Origin: Xenopus tropicalis
Taxonomy: Eukaryota > Chordata > Amphibia > Anura > Pipidae
Length of the DNA stretch: 64,000 nucleotides
NCBI RefSeq assembly: GCF_000004195.4
Contig: NC_030678.2
Location: 30,232,201 to 30,296,200 of the forward strand
Direction of reading: 5' to 3'
The notes under the pieces are model-generated. The model was not told the origin of the DNA, did no database searches, and saw only the letters and a list, made by a program, of their open reading frames with translations. Position numbers and translations under genes: made by a program. Below are positions 35,901-49,200 of the stretch, in pieces; the stretch's first letter is position 1; each line of letters starts with the position of its first letter.

Positions 35901-38900
35901 CTCTAGAGTTGATCCTCTTCTTCACAATCTAACAAAAAATTCAACTGCCCCTTAGTCTTCTCTTGTACTGCCCTGGTTGGGGCCGATGTAAAGTATGTAA
36001 TACTTTACTGCAATATCCATGCCCCATGTTTTTTTTGTTTTAAATTTGAGACACAAGGTAGAAGGTCAGTGATTTTAGTCACTTGGGTGTCTAACCAATT
36101 GGCACCTCCCCCTGTGATAGTTACTTTTATTTTCCTTTATGAAAAAAAAAAAAAGGCTCCGTTTTCTCCAAAAAAAACAGTTGGAACTGCATCTAACCTG
36201 AACCTGCAATGGTCGCTCAAATTTTAACGCCCAACCCACCTGGTCCCGCAGGTTGTGGGTCACTAAATCTCATCTCTATTATGTTTCTATTTAAATCAAT
36301 AAAAATTCTTCCAGGATATAAAAGCTGTAGAGGAGGACTCCCAAGGCGTTTGTTCCCTAAATATATGCAGCTATGGGTTCTACAGGGCCATGCATAAGAA
36401 GTTAGAAGAACCCCTATGGAAATTGAGTATGCTTATTCTGTTTACTCACCAAGAGGTTTAGTTGTTATACATGCAGGTGTGGGATCTATAATTCAGAAGG
36501 CTTGGGGCCTGGGCACTATTCCATAAAAACAGAACACCATGCCTTGAGGCTACTGAAAACAATTAGACATTAAAAAACTCAATAAAATTGTTTTACCCCC
36601 TGTGGATTTCTACAGCTTAGATCAAGCATAAGAACTGCTGTGTTATTACAGAGACAAAGTCAAAAGAGAAGAATTTGATTCATTAGGACACTTTGGGAAA
36701 TGCAATGCTGTAGTTTTGGGCCCTTCTGGTTACAGGATTTCCAGATAATAAGTCCCATAAATAAATCCCATAATAACCTTAAGAAGAATTATGTTGAGTT
36801 GTAATAATGGGATGATTCTGGCCCTAGAGCTGAAATAATGCTGTCACTTTTAATGGTTGATCAGAATAGATATTTTTAAGAAGAATGTTATTTTTCATCT
36901 GAAAGCTACTTGTGAAAGCATAGGAGAAAAGAAACAGAATGCCAAGCGCTATTAAACTGTATAAAACATTTAGGTACTATCTATAACCTTTGTATAACAG
37001 CCATTGGTCTGAAAAAGACTGTGTATACATTATATAAAGACAATATGAACCCCCAAGTAAGTAAATTTGGTTATTTACTTGATTGACATTTATGGCTATG
37101 AGATGTGTAGCAAATTGGGAACTTTTTTGGAGCTTTTTTTTTTTTTTTTTTTCTTAGACAACAGCAGGAATGTAGAAGCTTGTATATTAACTGATGCATT
37201 TAGAAAATAAAATGGGGCAACTCTATGTCGGTGCATACTATGTCCCAAAAATTAGCTCATGTTTGTCTAGAGCAGTCATTGCCAAATGTTTTTAGTTCAA
37301 GCTCCACTTCAAGGCCCAACCTTTGGCCTGGGTCCCAACTGAATGTCCGACATTTGGTCAGGGCCCTACTTAGCTCATTAAAGGAGAAGGAAAGGCAAAG
37401 TCACTTGAGGGGGCCAAAATGTTAGGTACCCCCAAGTGACTTAGATCTCTTACCTTTTACCCCGGGCTGGTGCCCCTGTACGAAGAGAACAGCACCAGCC
37501 CGGGGTAGCAGCGAGCGCTTCCTACTTCCTATTCGCATGCGCCGGCCCACGGATTTCGCCGGCATAAGAAAAAGGAAGGAGGAAGCACATCGCTACAGGA
37601 ACCCTGGGCTGGTGCTGTTTTCTCCTAACAGGGGCACCAACCCAGGGTAAAAGGTAAGCGATCTAAGTTACTTGGGGGTGCCAAAATGTTAGCCTTTCTA
37701 ACTTAGCCTTTCCTTCTCCTTTAAGCTACAAGCCCCCCTACTACAGCTACAAGCACCCCAAAGAGGACCAACCCCACAGTTTGGAAACTGCTGGCCTAGA
37801 GTTTATGAGTAAATCAGGCAAAAAAATAGGTTATTAATCCATGAAAACATTGTTGTACAAGTCGCCCAGCTTTGGTACCAGGGGTATAAAGATCTGCAGG
37901 TCACTAATGCTATATCTTACCCTCGGGCTGTTTTGAGCACCCTCTGCACTACAGGATGTAGGGGAACTGTGGCAATTCAATGTTGTATTACATATATTTT
38001 TTAATTTAATTAAAATATATATATATTTAGTGAAAGAGAAGTCTTTGGTTCCATAATTGTTTATAGAATAATTGTAATTTTGCTGATGAATATGCAGAGG
38101 AGAGGTCAGTAACACAGATACTGTACAATATAAAGGTTCTGCATACTTTTGAGTCCAGAACATTACTGATGTGCCACAGTCTCCCAATGTTCCTGAAGCC
38201 TCCTCTCGGCTGTTTTACAACACTGGGCTTCAGGACAGGTATGGGATCCATTATCCGGAAACCCATTATCCAGAAAGCTCCAAATTACATGAGGGCCATC
38301 TCCCACAGAGTCCATTATAAGTAAATAATCCTAATGTGTAAAAATGATTCCCTTTTTCTCTGTAATAATAAAACAGTAGCTTGTACTTGATCCCAACTAA
38401 GATACAATTAATCCTTATTGGAGGCAAAACAGTCCTATTGGGTTTAATTATGTTTAAAAGATTTTTAGCAGACAATATATGGAGATCCAAATTACGCAAA
38501 GGTCCCTTATCCGGAAAACCCCAGGTCCTGAGCATTTAGATAACAGGTGCCATACCTGTATTTGCCAATTTGCTGACTGCACCTACTTTGGAGCATGAGG
38601 GGTGCCGTGTATGTAGTTGGTGCCAAATGAAGTGCTGAACTCATTATGCAAACAACTCTTTTTTGCTTTTTACACAATTTTTTCTTTTATGACTAAAATG
38701 TTCTTTTAATTTAAAGGATATAAAAATATAATTTAAAATCTATAAAAAGTAAATAATGAAGACCAATTGCAAAGTTGCTAGAAATAGCACATTATATAAT
38801 ATACTAATAATTAATTTAAAGGTGGACCACCTCCTTAAAATACAGTGGGGGATGGAAAACAGGTATGTTATTACTACAGGATAAGAAGATGATTGTGGAT

Positions 38901-41900
38901 ATAACTAAAAGCAAATTCCCTTCTTCTTCTACCCACCAGTTTAACTAGGGATGCACAGAATCCAGAAATTGGTTTGGAATTCTGCACACTGACTATCTGC
39001 CTTGCAGAATTGCCACAGGTTTCTGCACTGTGTTTCGGAGCACAAACACAGTTGGTGCTAAACTGATGAGGGGCGAGAGGAGGAGGAATGCAAGTATCGT
39101 TCCAATGCTGCGGAGGATGCAGGCTGCAATGGGGCCCTATCCATTTTGCCTGCCCTACGGGCTAGCCTTCGCGCTGTGTATGCAATCTGTATAGGCTAAC
39201 TACAGTTTGCTATATAGCTGAATCTTTTGTGGAAGATTCAGCATTTGTTAGATTAAATAAACCCTGGCCAACCACAGCCAATATCATCTTGTACTGATTT
39301 ACAGTGAGACAAACAATAAACATATAGTATCAGGGACCTGCGAGGAGCCAGCCTAGCTCTAGTGATGTATAAATATGGCACAACCTGCAGGGTCACACTT
39401 GTAAGGTACAACATGGATTATAAGATGCTTACCTCATAGCGGTGTCTATGTCGCTCTTCTACAAACTCGTAATTATCATAAAGTTTCTCTGAAATTAAAA
39501 GACGAGCTTGAAGTTAAACATTTAAAAATAAAAGCAAAGCAACTACTGCAGTCCAATAGAATTCCTCCTAACTTTACAAAACCCAAAAGGATTGTTTTTA
39601 AACCAACACAAATTTATGCTCGTTTAGGAACAAGGTATTAAATTACCTTTGCTAAAAACATAACTGGTTTTTATAGCCTGTTCCCACCATGCAGTATTAA
39701 CGGTAGCTAAGGAGCGGCTCACCTAAAATTACGTTTTAGTATGATGAAAGGAGTGGCATTCCAAGATTACTGCCATTTATTCATAATAATTTTATTTCAA
39801 TTTTACTTTATTTCACTTTTTGTTCTGTGCCTGTTGGGATTGGAATTGCAATGACTTTATGGTTGCATGATTGCTAGGTAACTTCAACCTTCTATTTAAA
39901 GGGGTAGTATGGTGTAGACAAGGATATTCTGAGACAATCTGCAATTGGTTTTCCGTTATTAAGCTTTTTGTTCACCAGCTCTACAGTTTGGAATTTCAGC
40001 AGCTATCTTGTTTGCCTTAGCAAAAAGGCACTGGTTTAAATGAGAGACTGCAATATGAATAGGAGGTGGCCTGAACAGAACAATGAAGAATTAAAAGTAA
40101 CAAAAATAAAATTGTAAGCTCAAAGAGAAATATTTTTTAGCTGTTGGGTCAATTACCCCCATTTGAAAGCTGGATAGATGTAGAAAATGAAGTCAAATAA
40201 TTTAAAAACTACATAAAAAAAAAAATAATAATAAAGACCAATCACTGTGAATAGGCCATTCTATAACATATCAAAAATTAACTTAAAGGTAAACTACCCC
40301 TTTCATGTACATTTTGCTGTAATATGTAAAGCTATATAAGATGCAAGTTGTATGGATTGTGTGACTTTAGAGAACTTTTCTCAGCGCATGAATAAATTGG
40401 GGTGCAAGTATGGGTGAGACTTCTAAAACCAATGGACCTCGTAATGGTTAGCAAAGGCAATATGCTTTGTAGCCCACATTACAGTACACAACACACATTA
40501 GCTACAGATACTTACTTATGACCGAATCACTTGTTTTAAACACAGTTTTTCTTCTCCCCAGTCTCATTGTTCCTCCCATGTCACCAGGATGATGTTCCGG
40601 CATGTCAATGACCTGCAAGAAAGAAGCATGTGGATTTATTTTTTATCTATTCTGTTATTTATATAGGGCTGACATATCCATAGCACTTTACAGATATCAT
40701 ACATCACTTGCATCGGTCCCTGCCCCAGAGGAGCAGCTATTAAAACAATGATATGACAATTTTCCCCATTGTGAACTAATCACCAATTACTGTTTTTTTT
40801 ACACAGCACTAAAGGCCATACATGTTGCAATCCGCTCGTTTAGCAAGAAATACCCACCTAAAACAGTAAAAAAGTAATCAAACCATACCATGAGGATTCC
40901 TGATCATTATCCCAGAGCCGTTTCCATTTGTGATTCTGTTTTCCTGAGGTTTAGTTTAGCTCATCATTAATTACAAATACCTAGCTAATGTTGGCTAATG
41001 TGTGAGAATGAAAGGTTCTTATTTGTAATAGAAACTTTGTTTTGTTTTAGTGAATATGTGTCTTGTTATTTTTAGTCTTGTACTTCAACTACAAGCGGAT
41101 TAAACACGGCTCTAGATTCCTGAATTTCAAGGTGTCAGATCCCACATTTCTTTAGTTTGATGAGCGGAATTTTGCAAACTGTACTAGAAGGTGCCAATTA
41201 CCTATCCCTCAATGCCACCCTGTGTGTGCGCTGATCTCTATGGCTTGACATCTAATACAGGTTGAGAAGCTGCTGCTTTGAAAAATAAAATCTTGCTAGA
41301 CTTACTGCAAACCCCTGAGGTATTGTATGTCATAAGGCTGCTGTCAAAATGTATATTTCTTCCTTTGAGGATGCTTAGTAATGCATATCTGTGTGCAGGG
41401 AATGCAATTAACATTTTATTTCTTAGGTTTGAAATCAGAATACGGCTTGGTTTATAAGAGTAGAAAATATGTTTAGAAAATGTAACAATGTGATTAGAGT
41501 CCATTTACTAAGTGCTAGACACAAAAGAATGAATGCTAAGGGCCTCAGAATATAAACTGTTATGGGGTTATGCAATAAAAGACACTAAGTTTGCCCAGGA
41601 GCAGTAGCCCATAGCAACTAATCAGCAGAAAGCATTCACTGGTCACCTGTTTAAAAACATATCATTGGATGCTATTGGTTACTGCTCCTGGGCAAACTTA
41701 GTGCCGTTTATTACATATGGGAATTAGAGTTCCATGCCTAGCCTATCTGGAGTTGTTTCTGTGCTTTGCACCATGTACCAGACTAAAGCTGGCCATACAC
41801 TGACAGATCTGTTCATTTGGTGATGTGGCCACATGTGGCCATGTCAGCAAAATCTCCACTTATTCTTTTCAAGTCCAGGGTCAACAATTTTATAGATGCC

Positions 41901-43230
41901 ATTTATTTCAGGACTAAAAAGGGATTTATTATATCCTAAATTGCAAAAATTCTGTAATTTTAAGAGTGGAACAAAGTATAATGGAAACCTGACTCTGTCA
42001 ATTCCAAAATTTTGTAGTTGCTCAAATCTAAAGAAGTGCAAAGGAGATGGAATTTTTGGCCACAACCGTGAATGCATTTTTATGTGTAAGAGTAAGAGTA
42101 TGAGTTAAACACTGCATTGGAACCTGTGCCAAGACGGCGTTCCGAAACAGAAGCACAAGTGCACTGTGCAATTACATTAGGTTTCTGTACACAAAGTCTG
42201 TAAAAACTGCTATTGAGAAATAAATGAGTTTGTAGAAGGAGGAGTAACATATAACACTGACAGCACAAAAAGTGAAGGACAGTTTCAGATGTAATAACAG
42301 GCTCTAGTATAAGAAAGAAAGAATTATACAATCATTTGGAATGCAAATATATCCATCATAAGCTATGCTAAACAAGTCACAAGGAACTAGTCACAAGGAA
42401 CTAGTCACAAGGAACTAGTCACAAGGAACTAGTCACAAGGAACTTTTAGCAAAAACACAGAGTAGTTGGAAACCAGTGAAGCTGTGTTGAACCTGCATTT
42501 TCAGTCATGCTTCAGGATACATACTGTACACTTAAAATAAATGTAGTTATAAAATCCTATATGTATATGTATATATATGTATTGTATATACTAAACTAAA
42601 AGCACCAGCCTAAAGGTTTAGTATCTCTATAACAGTAATGATAAAAGCCTTCAAAATTGTCACAGAAGCACCCTATCTTGGATTTTGTTAGTGTCAGTGA
42701 CACTCTACATGCTCAGTGGGCTCTGGGCAGCTGTTGAGAAGCTAAGCTTAGCTAAGTAGAAAATGAGGTTTGTCTGTCATATAAGCTGATGCTACAGGGC
42801 TCATTATTATATTCTGATGCTAACTGCACTGGTTTCTGTGCTGCCAGGTAATGTGAATCTGAATAAATTACTAATCAGCCGTGTGACATATATATTCTAT
42901 ACATACAGTATAGTGTGAGTGGGTCCCTAAGCTCAGTAAGTGACAGCAGCACAGAGCATGTGCAATGAATCAGCAGAAAAGAAGATGGGGGGCTACTGGG
43001 GCATCTTTGGGGGCACAAAGAGGCACTTTATTGCACTGGTACAGAAGCCAAAAACATAATGCTCAACATTTCTACCCTACTTCTTTAGATACATTTTAGT
43101 TCTCCTTTAAGGTGACTTAGGAAAAAAACAAAATCAGGTAATCACAATAAGACCAAAAAGGGGTGGTTAAAAATATACCTTTTCTTTCACCCTCAGAGCA
43201 AACACTATGCAAAGATTGGCATTTTTATAG

Positions 43231-43273
<43 letters not shown>

Positions 43274-46200
43274 GTGTGCTGTTTGCTTTACTAAGACATG
43301 TAATTTGCCGCACACCTGAATGGAAGACAACAATGACAAGTTTGATCATAACATTTAGGGCTCTGTCTTGAGCGACTAATCTCCCCGAAAAGCCATCCCA
43401 CCGGCGAAAATGTAAATCGCTGGTGGGATGGCATACGCGGTGGCGCGATTTCACTGAAAGCGCGCAAGTTTCCTCTCGGGGCAACTTGCACGATTTTACG
43501 ATTTTTTGCCCTTAGAGTGAAAAAAACATGGGCTACCTGTGTAGGACTGTATTGGCACGATCTAGCAGCGTCTCTTCCCTGCCCCAAAGGATTAGGCATA
43601 TGTAACTGCCCTGCCAAGCCTGCTAATATTTCCCAAACCCTTTTCTCAAACACTTATCACTTGAGTAAAACCAAACATCTGGGCATTCACTTGCCTGTAC
43701 CAAGGGACTTCAAGAAATATGTAAACCAATAAGATGTTATTTTTCTTTTTCTTCTGTGTCAGAATTGTTTTGGAAATAGCCCATCATGGGTAAAAATGTC
43801 TATATACAGGTACGGCATCTGTTATCCAGAAACCCGTTATCTAGGACTCTCCAAATTACAAAAAGGCCATCTCCCGTAAACTCCATTTTAATCAAACAAT
43901 TCAAATTTTTTTTACTGTTATCCACAATACATGAGGTATTCCAGATAAGGGGTTCTTCTTTTACTTGGATCACTTTAAAGCTGGCCATACACGCATGGCG
44001 GCTTGACGAGGCGACCAATATCGCAAAAGGCTGCGGATATCGGTCGACTCGTTAATTGGCCAGGTTAAAAGATTTTGATCGGGCGCCATTGAGCAAAATC
44101 TACGTTCAGGGCTGAATCGGCAGAAGGAGGTAGAACTTCTATTGTTTCTGCCTCCATATCCGACGATTCAGCCCTGAACATCAGTGGAGGGTGGGAAAGA
44201 TTTTTCGTGTGACCAAATCGCTTAAGTCTGCTAAAAATTATTTCAGTATTAAATAAACCCAATAGGATTGTTTTTGTCTCCAGTAAGGAATACTTATATC
44301 TTAGTTGGGATCAAGTACACTGTACTATTTCATTACTACAGAGAAAAAGGAAACTTTGAAAAATGTAAAATAATTAAAATGTAGCCTATGGGAGATGTCC
44401 TTGTTGTAATTCAGAGCTTTCCGCATAAAGGGTTTCCAGATAATGGATCCTATAACTGTATTAATAGAATGCAAACTGTATTCCAAGACAATTTCAGTGG
44501 GTCTTCTATTTCATGTTTTCATGTTCACCAATATATAATATAATCTAACAACTAGGTGGTACTTGGAACAGTAGAGTGGAAATGATAGGTCTAATAGATA
44601 TCTGAGCATCTGGGGCAATTTCCTTGTAAGAGGCAGAACACAGCTGCTTATTGATCGCTGGATCTTTCATTGTTCTGGGGAAAGTCCTCATCACTAGTTC
44701 TACAGGGAAGCTCATGATCAGTGGGATATTATTCAGACCAGTCGCTGATTCCTAATGCTTAACAAAAGGAATGGCTTATCTACAGCAGCACAGAATTATG
44801 GCCTTGGTTAGGACAAAAGCCTTGTTTTGCCCTCACAATCAATTTATTTCTGCATAAACAGTAAGTGCTATTTCCTTAGAGAATGAACAGATACTTTAAA
44901 TAGGATATAACCTGTATAGAAAGAGAAGTAACTAATTTAGTGGTGATTGTCTAACATCCTGCTTACATTCTCAATATCATGTTAAACAGAGGCAGAGAAA
45001 AAAAAAAAGAAAATAAATCAAATATAATTAAAAAAATAACAGCTGTATTATTTTAGTTTATATGATACTGAACATATTTGGGCAATCATTGTGTATAGAA
45101 GGGAAACTTTAAAAATGTCTCCTACAAAATTCTAACTAAAAATTGGATTAAAAAAAGGAGAAAAATCTCAGCAGTGAAGCACCAGCGGGTGCGGATAAAA
45201 AGAACACAGCCATGACTAGGAGCAATGCAAATGTAGACTCTGCATAATTACTGCTTTGCTGGGAAACCAATCAGCATTTTTTACAATAGACATAACAGTG
45301 TTGGACTGTGACTGCCACCTGGGGGTCCCCCACCCCAGTCTGGAGCTGCTATACCCCCTTTACCCCCCCCCCCCCCCACATATCGCACTACCTCTTTGTG
45401 GCTACTATGGGAGGAGGAGCACCGGCGCCCACAGTTATCATTGGGGGAGCAGCCCGCCAGCTCAGTCCAACCCTGATAGACATAAGAGTTTTATTTTAAA
45501 GCAGTATTTCCTAAACTGTGGGGCTGGCCCCCCTTAGCGCAAGGGGCTGTGTGGCTCAGTCATAAGGTAATTTTGGGTGGGTGGGGGGGTCATTTGCTCT
45601 TCCACATACACATGGAAGCTTAACATAAAAGTCACATACTATGTAATTATGATTTTCCTTCTTTATATTATTGCCTGAATGGCTGAAAACAGCAATATAT
45701 TATTATCTGTGAGCTTAAGGGCTAAGGGGGAGGGCATCACCAAAAGGAGTGAAAACAATCACTATTTGAAAGCTGCTGTTTTACCCATATCTTCTCTCTG
45801 CCTTACTGGGCCAGACTACCATTGAATACAGAAGCTGTAGACATAATGCCATTGGTATAAAGTAACATTGTTTTCTCCTATAACTGTTAGGAACATGTAA
45901 AATACCTGTATGTTTGATACTATATATATATATATTTTGTAATCAATATCATTATCATAGAATTTTGTAAGCAATATCATTTTTGAACATATTAGGCTGG
46001 GAAAAGGAGGGCATGAGAGAAATAGCCCACACGTCAAGGCATATCAGTGGCACACATAAGGGAAGAGCTTAGTTTCTGCTATAAAGCAATGAAACAATTC
46101 TCAAAAAGATACAAAAAGGATTTAACTAAGAGCACTTAGTGAAGACACATGGAGCTACTAGTAGCAGCTACTTTTTCATGGCTACTAAACGCCAGAAAAC

Positions 46201-49200
46201 ACCCTGCCATAGACAATGCTGAGAATAGCCTCTGCTAAAACACATGTAGAGACCATTATCAGTAAATGATCAGCATTGTCTATTTCAATAGCCACGACAA
46301 GTAGCTGCTACTAGTAGCTCCATGCGTCTTCACCCTTACTGGGATTGGAGCCAGGTCCGGAATAGTACTCAATAATAGGCCCTGGCATTTTAATTACACA
46401 GAGGCCCCCAAACAGCCCAATACACAGTGACTGTCTATGGGATCTTACAGCAGCCCCTCTGTTCTGGTCTGCTTGGAGCAGTTGCATGGGGGCTCATCCT
46501 CAAGACCAGTTAGGGGAAGAATGGTAATTTTTTCTTCACTGGAAAGCCCAGATTGAAGTTCAGTTGGGATGAGATTTGGGGTGAATACATATTTGCTGTA
46601 CTTTAGATTTTTGAAACTATTGCTAAATAGCTGATAACCTGCCAGTCCTACGGAAGGCTTGCACCACTATTGCAGTGAGTATAGCAGCGACAGGTGTGCG
46701 GCTTTAACAAGTGTGTTTGTAAATAGCTGGTACACCAATTTATACTCATCTTATGAGAGAAGAGGGACTCTGACCAAAGGATGGACCTTCAAGGGAGGCT
46801 TAAACTGAAAAGTGGCAACCACCTATATACATAGCGAGCGACTGAGGTTATTGTACATGTTAAGGCTGTTCATTTTGCAATCAGTCTTGATTTTTTATTT
46901 ATAGTTTTTTAATTATTTAGCGTTTTGTTCAGCAGCTCTCCAGTTTGAAATATCAGCAGCTATCTGCAATTCAACCTAGCAACCAAACAGTGGTTTGAAA
47001 AAGAGACAGGGATATAAGCGGAGGAGGACCTAAATAAAAATATAAGTAAGAAAAAGTAAAAAAAAACAATAAAATTGTAGCCTCACAGAGCAATAGGTTT
47101 TTGGCTGCCAGGGTCAGTGACCCCCATTTGAAAGCTGGAAAGAGCCAGAAGAAGAAAGAAAATAATTAGAAAACCATGGTAAAAAACAAAGGTAATATGA
47201 AAACTTGCTAATAATTAGCATTTTATAACATACTAAAATTTGACATGAAGGTGAAACCTTCCTTTAGGGCTGTAAGAATAAGAGTCCCTTATACATTTTT
47301 AAGCAAATATTTCTTTAAAACCAAACAAACAAAACCCTGCATTGCTAACTCCATGTTACTCACCACAGGATTGTTTGTATTTGGGTCAAATTCTGTTGAA
47401 TTTGCATCTGAAAGAAAACAAGAAAGATCAAGAGGTCAAAAACATTGGCCGAAGGCCTTCCGTTCAATAACTAATATGCCAGATTTATAAATGACTCGTA
47501 ACATTTTCTAAGCAAGCGGCTCCAGGAATCCCACTTTTATTAGATTAGTTTCATGCAAGACGGCCATCTCACCTGTCATTTTTAAAATATTTCTTGCAAA
47601 CTCAACGACAGCTAATTGCATCCCCAAGCAGATTCCTGCAACAAACAAAAGTACTTATATTAAATGTATGCCATTAAATAATAAGTAAGCCTTTTATTTT
47701 AAAATCCCCTAAAATTACTGTAAACATCCCCCAGAATAACATACCTTTCTACCTGCATGCAGATTTATTGTTTCTCTATTACAAGCAGCTGACCTGCTCT
47801 TTTACCGACTTCCTTTTTGCTTTCTGAGCCCTCCTTCTCTCTCCAACTATGAAGACTTTAAAGAGGTGCCTAGTGGGCATGCTCCCAGCCTCTGCTCTAA
47901 TTAAAATCAATCAGATATGCGCAGTAGGCACCTCATTAAAGTCATCCTAAAATATTTTAATTTAACAGGGGTAGTAACTGACCATTAGGATTATGCTGTT
48001 TTCAACTGAGGTGGAAATTGCCCCTCTGTATTCTGTTGTTTTTCTCAGAATGTGTTATGGTGGGACCCTCTTTATAGGGCTGCCACCTTCCGTTGTCAGC
48101 AACTCCAGGCAGGGGGCGGGGCAGGGACATCAAAGGGGCAGGGCAATCAGTTTTGACCCAGACAGCCTTCTCAAATACCAGGTTATCCAGGTCAAAACCA
48201 GGCAGGTGGCAACCTTACTTTTTTTTAGCGCCAAAAACTCTGAAGTCTATATTGTAGATATTGCAGAAAAATCATACAAGAATCAATATAAATTAAATAC
48301 TGTACCTAGAAAGGGGATTTTTCTTTCTCTTGCCCAAGTGATTGCTTGAATTTTACCTTCTGTTCCTCGCAGTCCAAACCCACCGGGAACTAAAATTCCC
48401 CTAAAATAAAAAGTATAAACATGATAGACCTAAAGATGGCCATAGACGTAGCGATTCCGATATTTCGTTCGACCAATGGTCCCACCCTCCACTGACATTC
48501 AGGGCTGAATCATCAGATAGATTTTGCTCAGGTACCTTCAATGGCGCCAAAATCAAAATCTTTTAAACTGGCCGATCGATGTGTCGACCGATATCCGCAG
48601 CCTTTTGCTATATCGGTCGCCTCGTCGAGCTGCCATACATGTACCGAATATCATACGAAACGAGGAATTAGAACAGGAAACAATAAAAGTACAGGTATGG
48701 GACGCGTTATCCAGAATGCTCGGGACCCGGGGTTTTCCAGTTAAGGATCTTTCTGTAATTTTGAATCTCTATACCTTAAGTCTACTAAAAGATTATTTAA
48801 TCATTACATAAACCCAATAAGATTGTCTTGCCTACAATAACGATGAATTATAACTTAGTTGGCATCAAGTACAAGGTACTTTTTTATTATTACAGAGAAA
48901 AAGGGAAATCATTTTTTAACATTAGAATTATTTGCTCATAATGCAGGAGATGGCCTTTCCCGTAATTCAGAACTTTCTGTATAACGGGATTCCGGATCCC
49001 ATACCTGTATGGATACAATCTCTATGCACCTATTCCCATCACACAATATCACAACCCAGGGACCGTAACTGCAGAGCAGCAGACTGCAGAGCAGCAGTGC
49101 CAAACTCATGGCTTTCCTTGGGGGAGTAATGGAAGTTCTATTTCCCAGCAGTTGGAAGGTGGTGTGTTTGCCGTCAGTGCAGGATTAACTACCCGCAAGG

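Larger units (their letters stand above)
32500..39432 (-). other. ctps2: ctps2 intron (6.9 kb), repeat-filled
   Basis: Holds an (AT)n run (32882-32918), a 147-bp inverted repeat (32991-33137), partial and complete GTTATCC-family MITEs (33153, 36469, 38234), a CR1/L2 tail (33345-33603), a TTAA MITE (37378-37724) and the 'TAGGGATGCAC' repeat end near 38946. The stretch 33604-36468 shows no gene and no recognised repeat. A 19-base T run is near 37133-37151. Confidence 0.8.
40613..47363 (-). other. ctps2: ctps2 intron (6.8 kb), repeat-filled
   Basis: Contains a conserved-type dispersed repeat near 40650-40735 (CATAGCACTTTACAGA), a 'GGCACTAA' MITE (41568), a 14-bp x 5 array (42376), TTAA MITE (42590), (AT)n runs near 43231-43266 and 45923-45936, a Harbinger-type pair and nested GTTATCC element (43360-44460), a C run near 45365-45377, and more MITEs to 47268. 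Segments 44461-45900 show no recognised gene. Confidence 0.8.

Noticed and set aside
42376..42445. Possible CRISPR-like array (14-bp repeats)
   Set aside because: No spacers: the units are directly tandem, in a vertebrate intron.
43167..43653. Two minus-strand ORFs of 105 and 120 codons
   Set aside because: They read through an AT microsatellite and a MITE and overlap each other.
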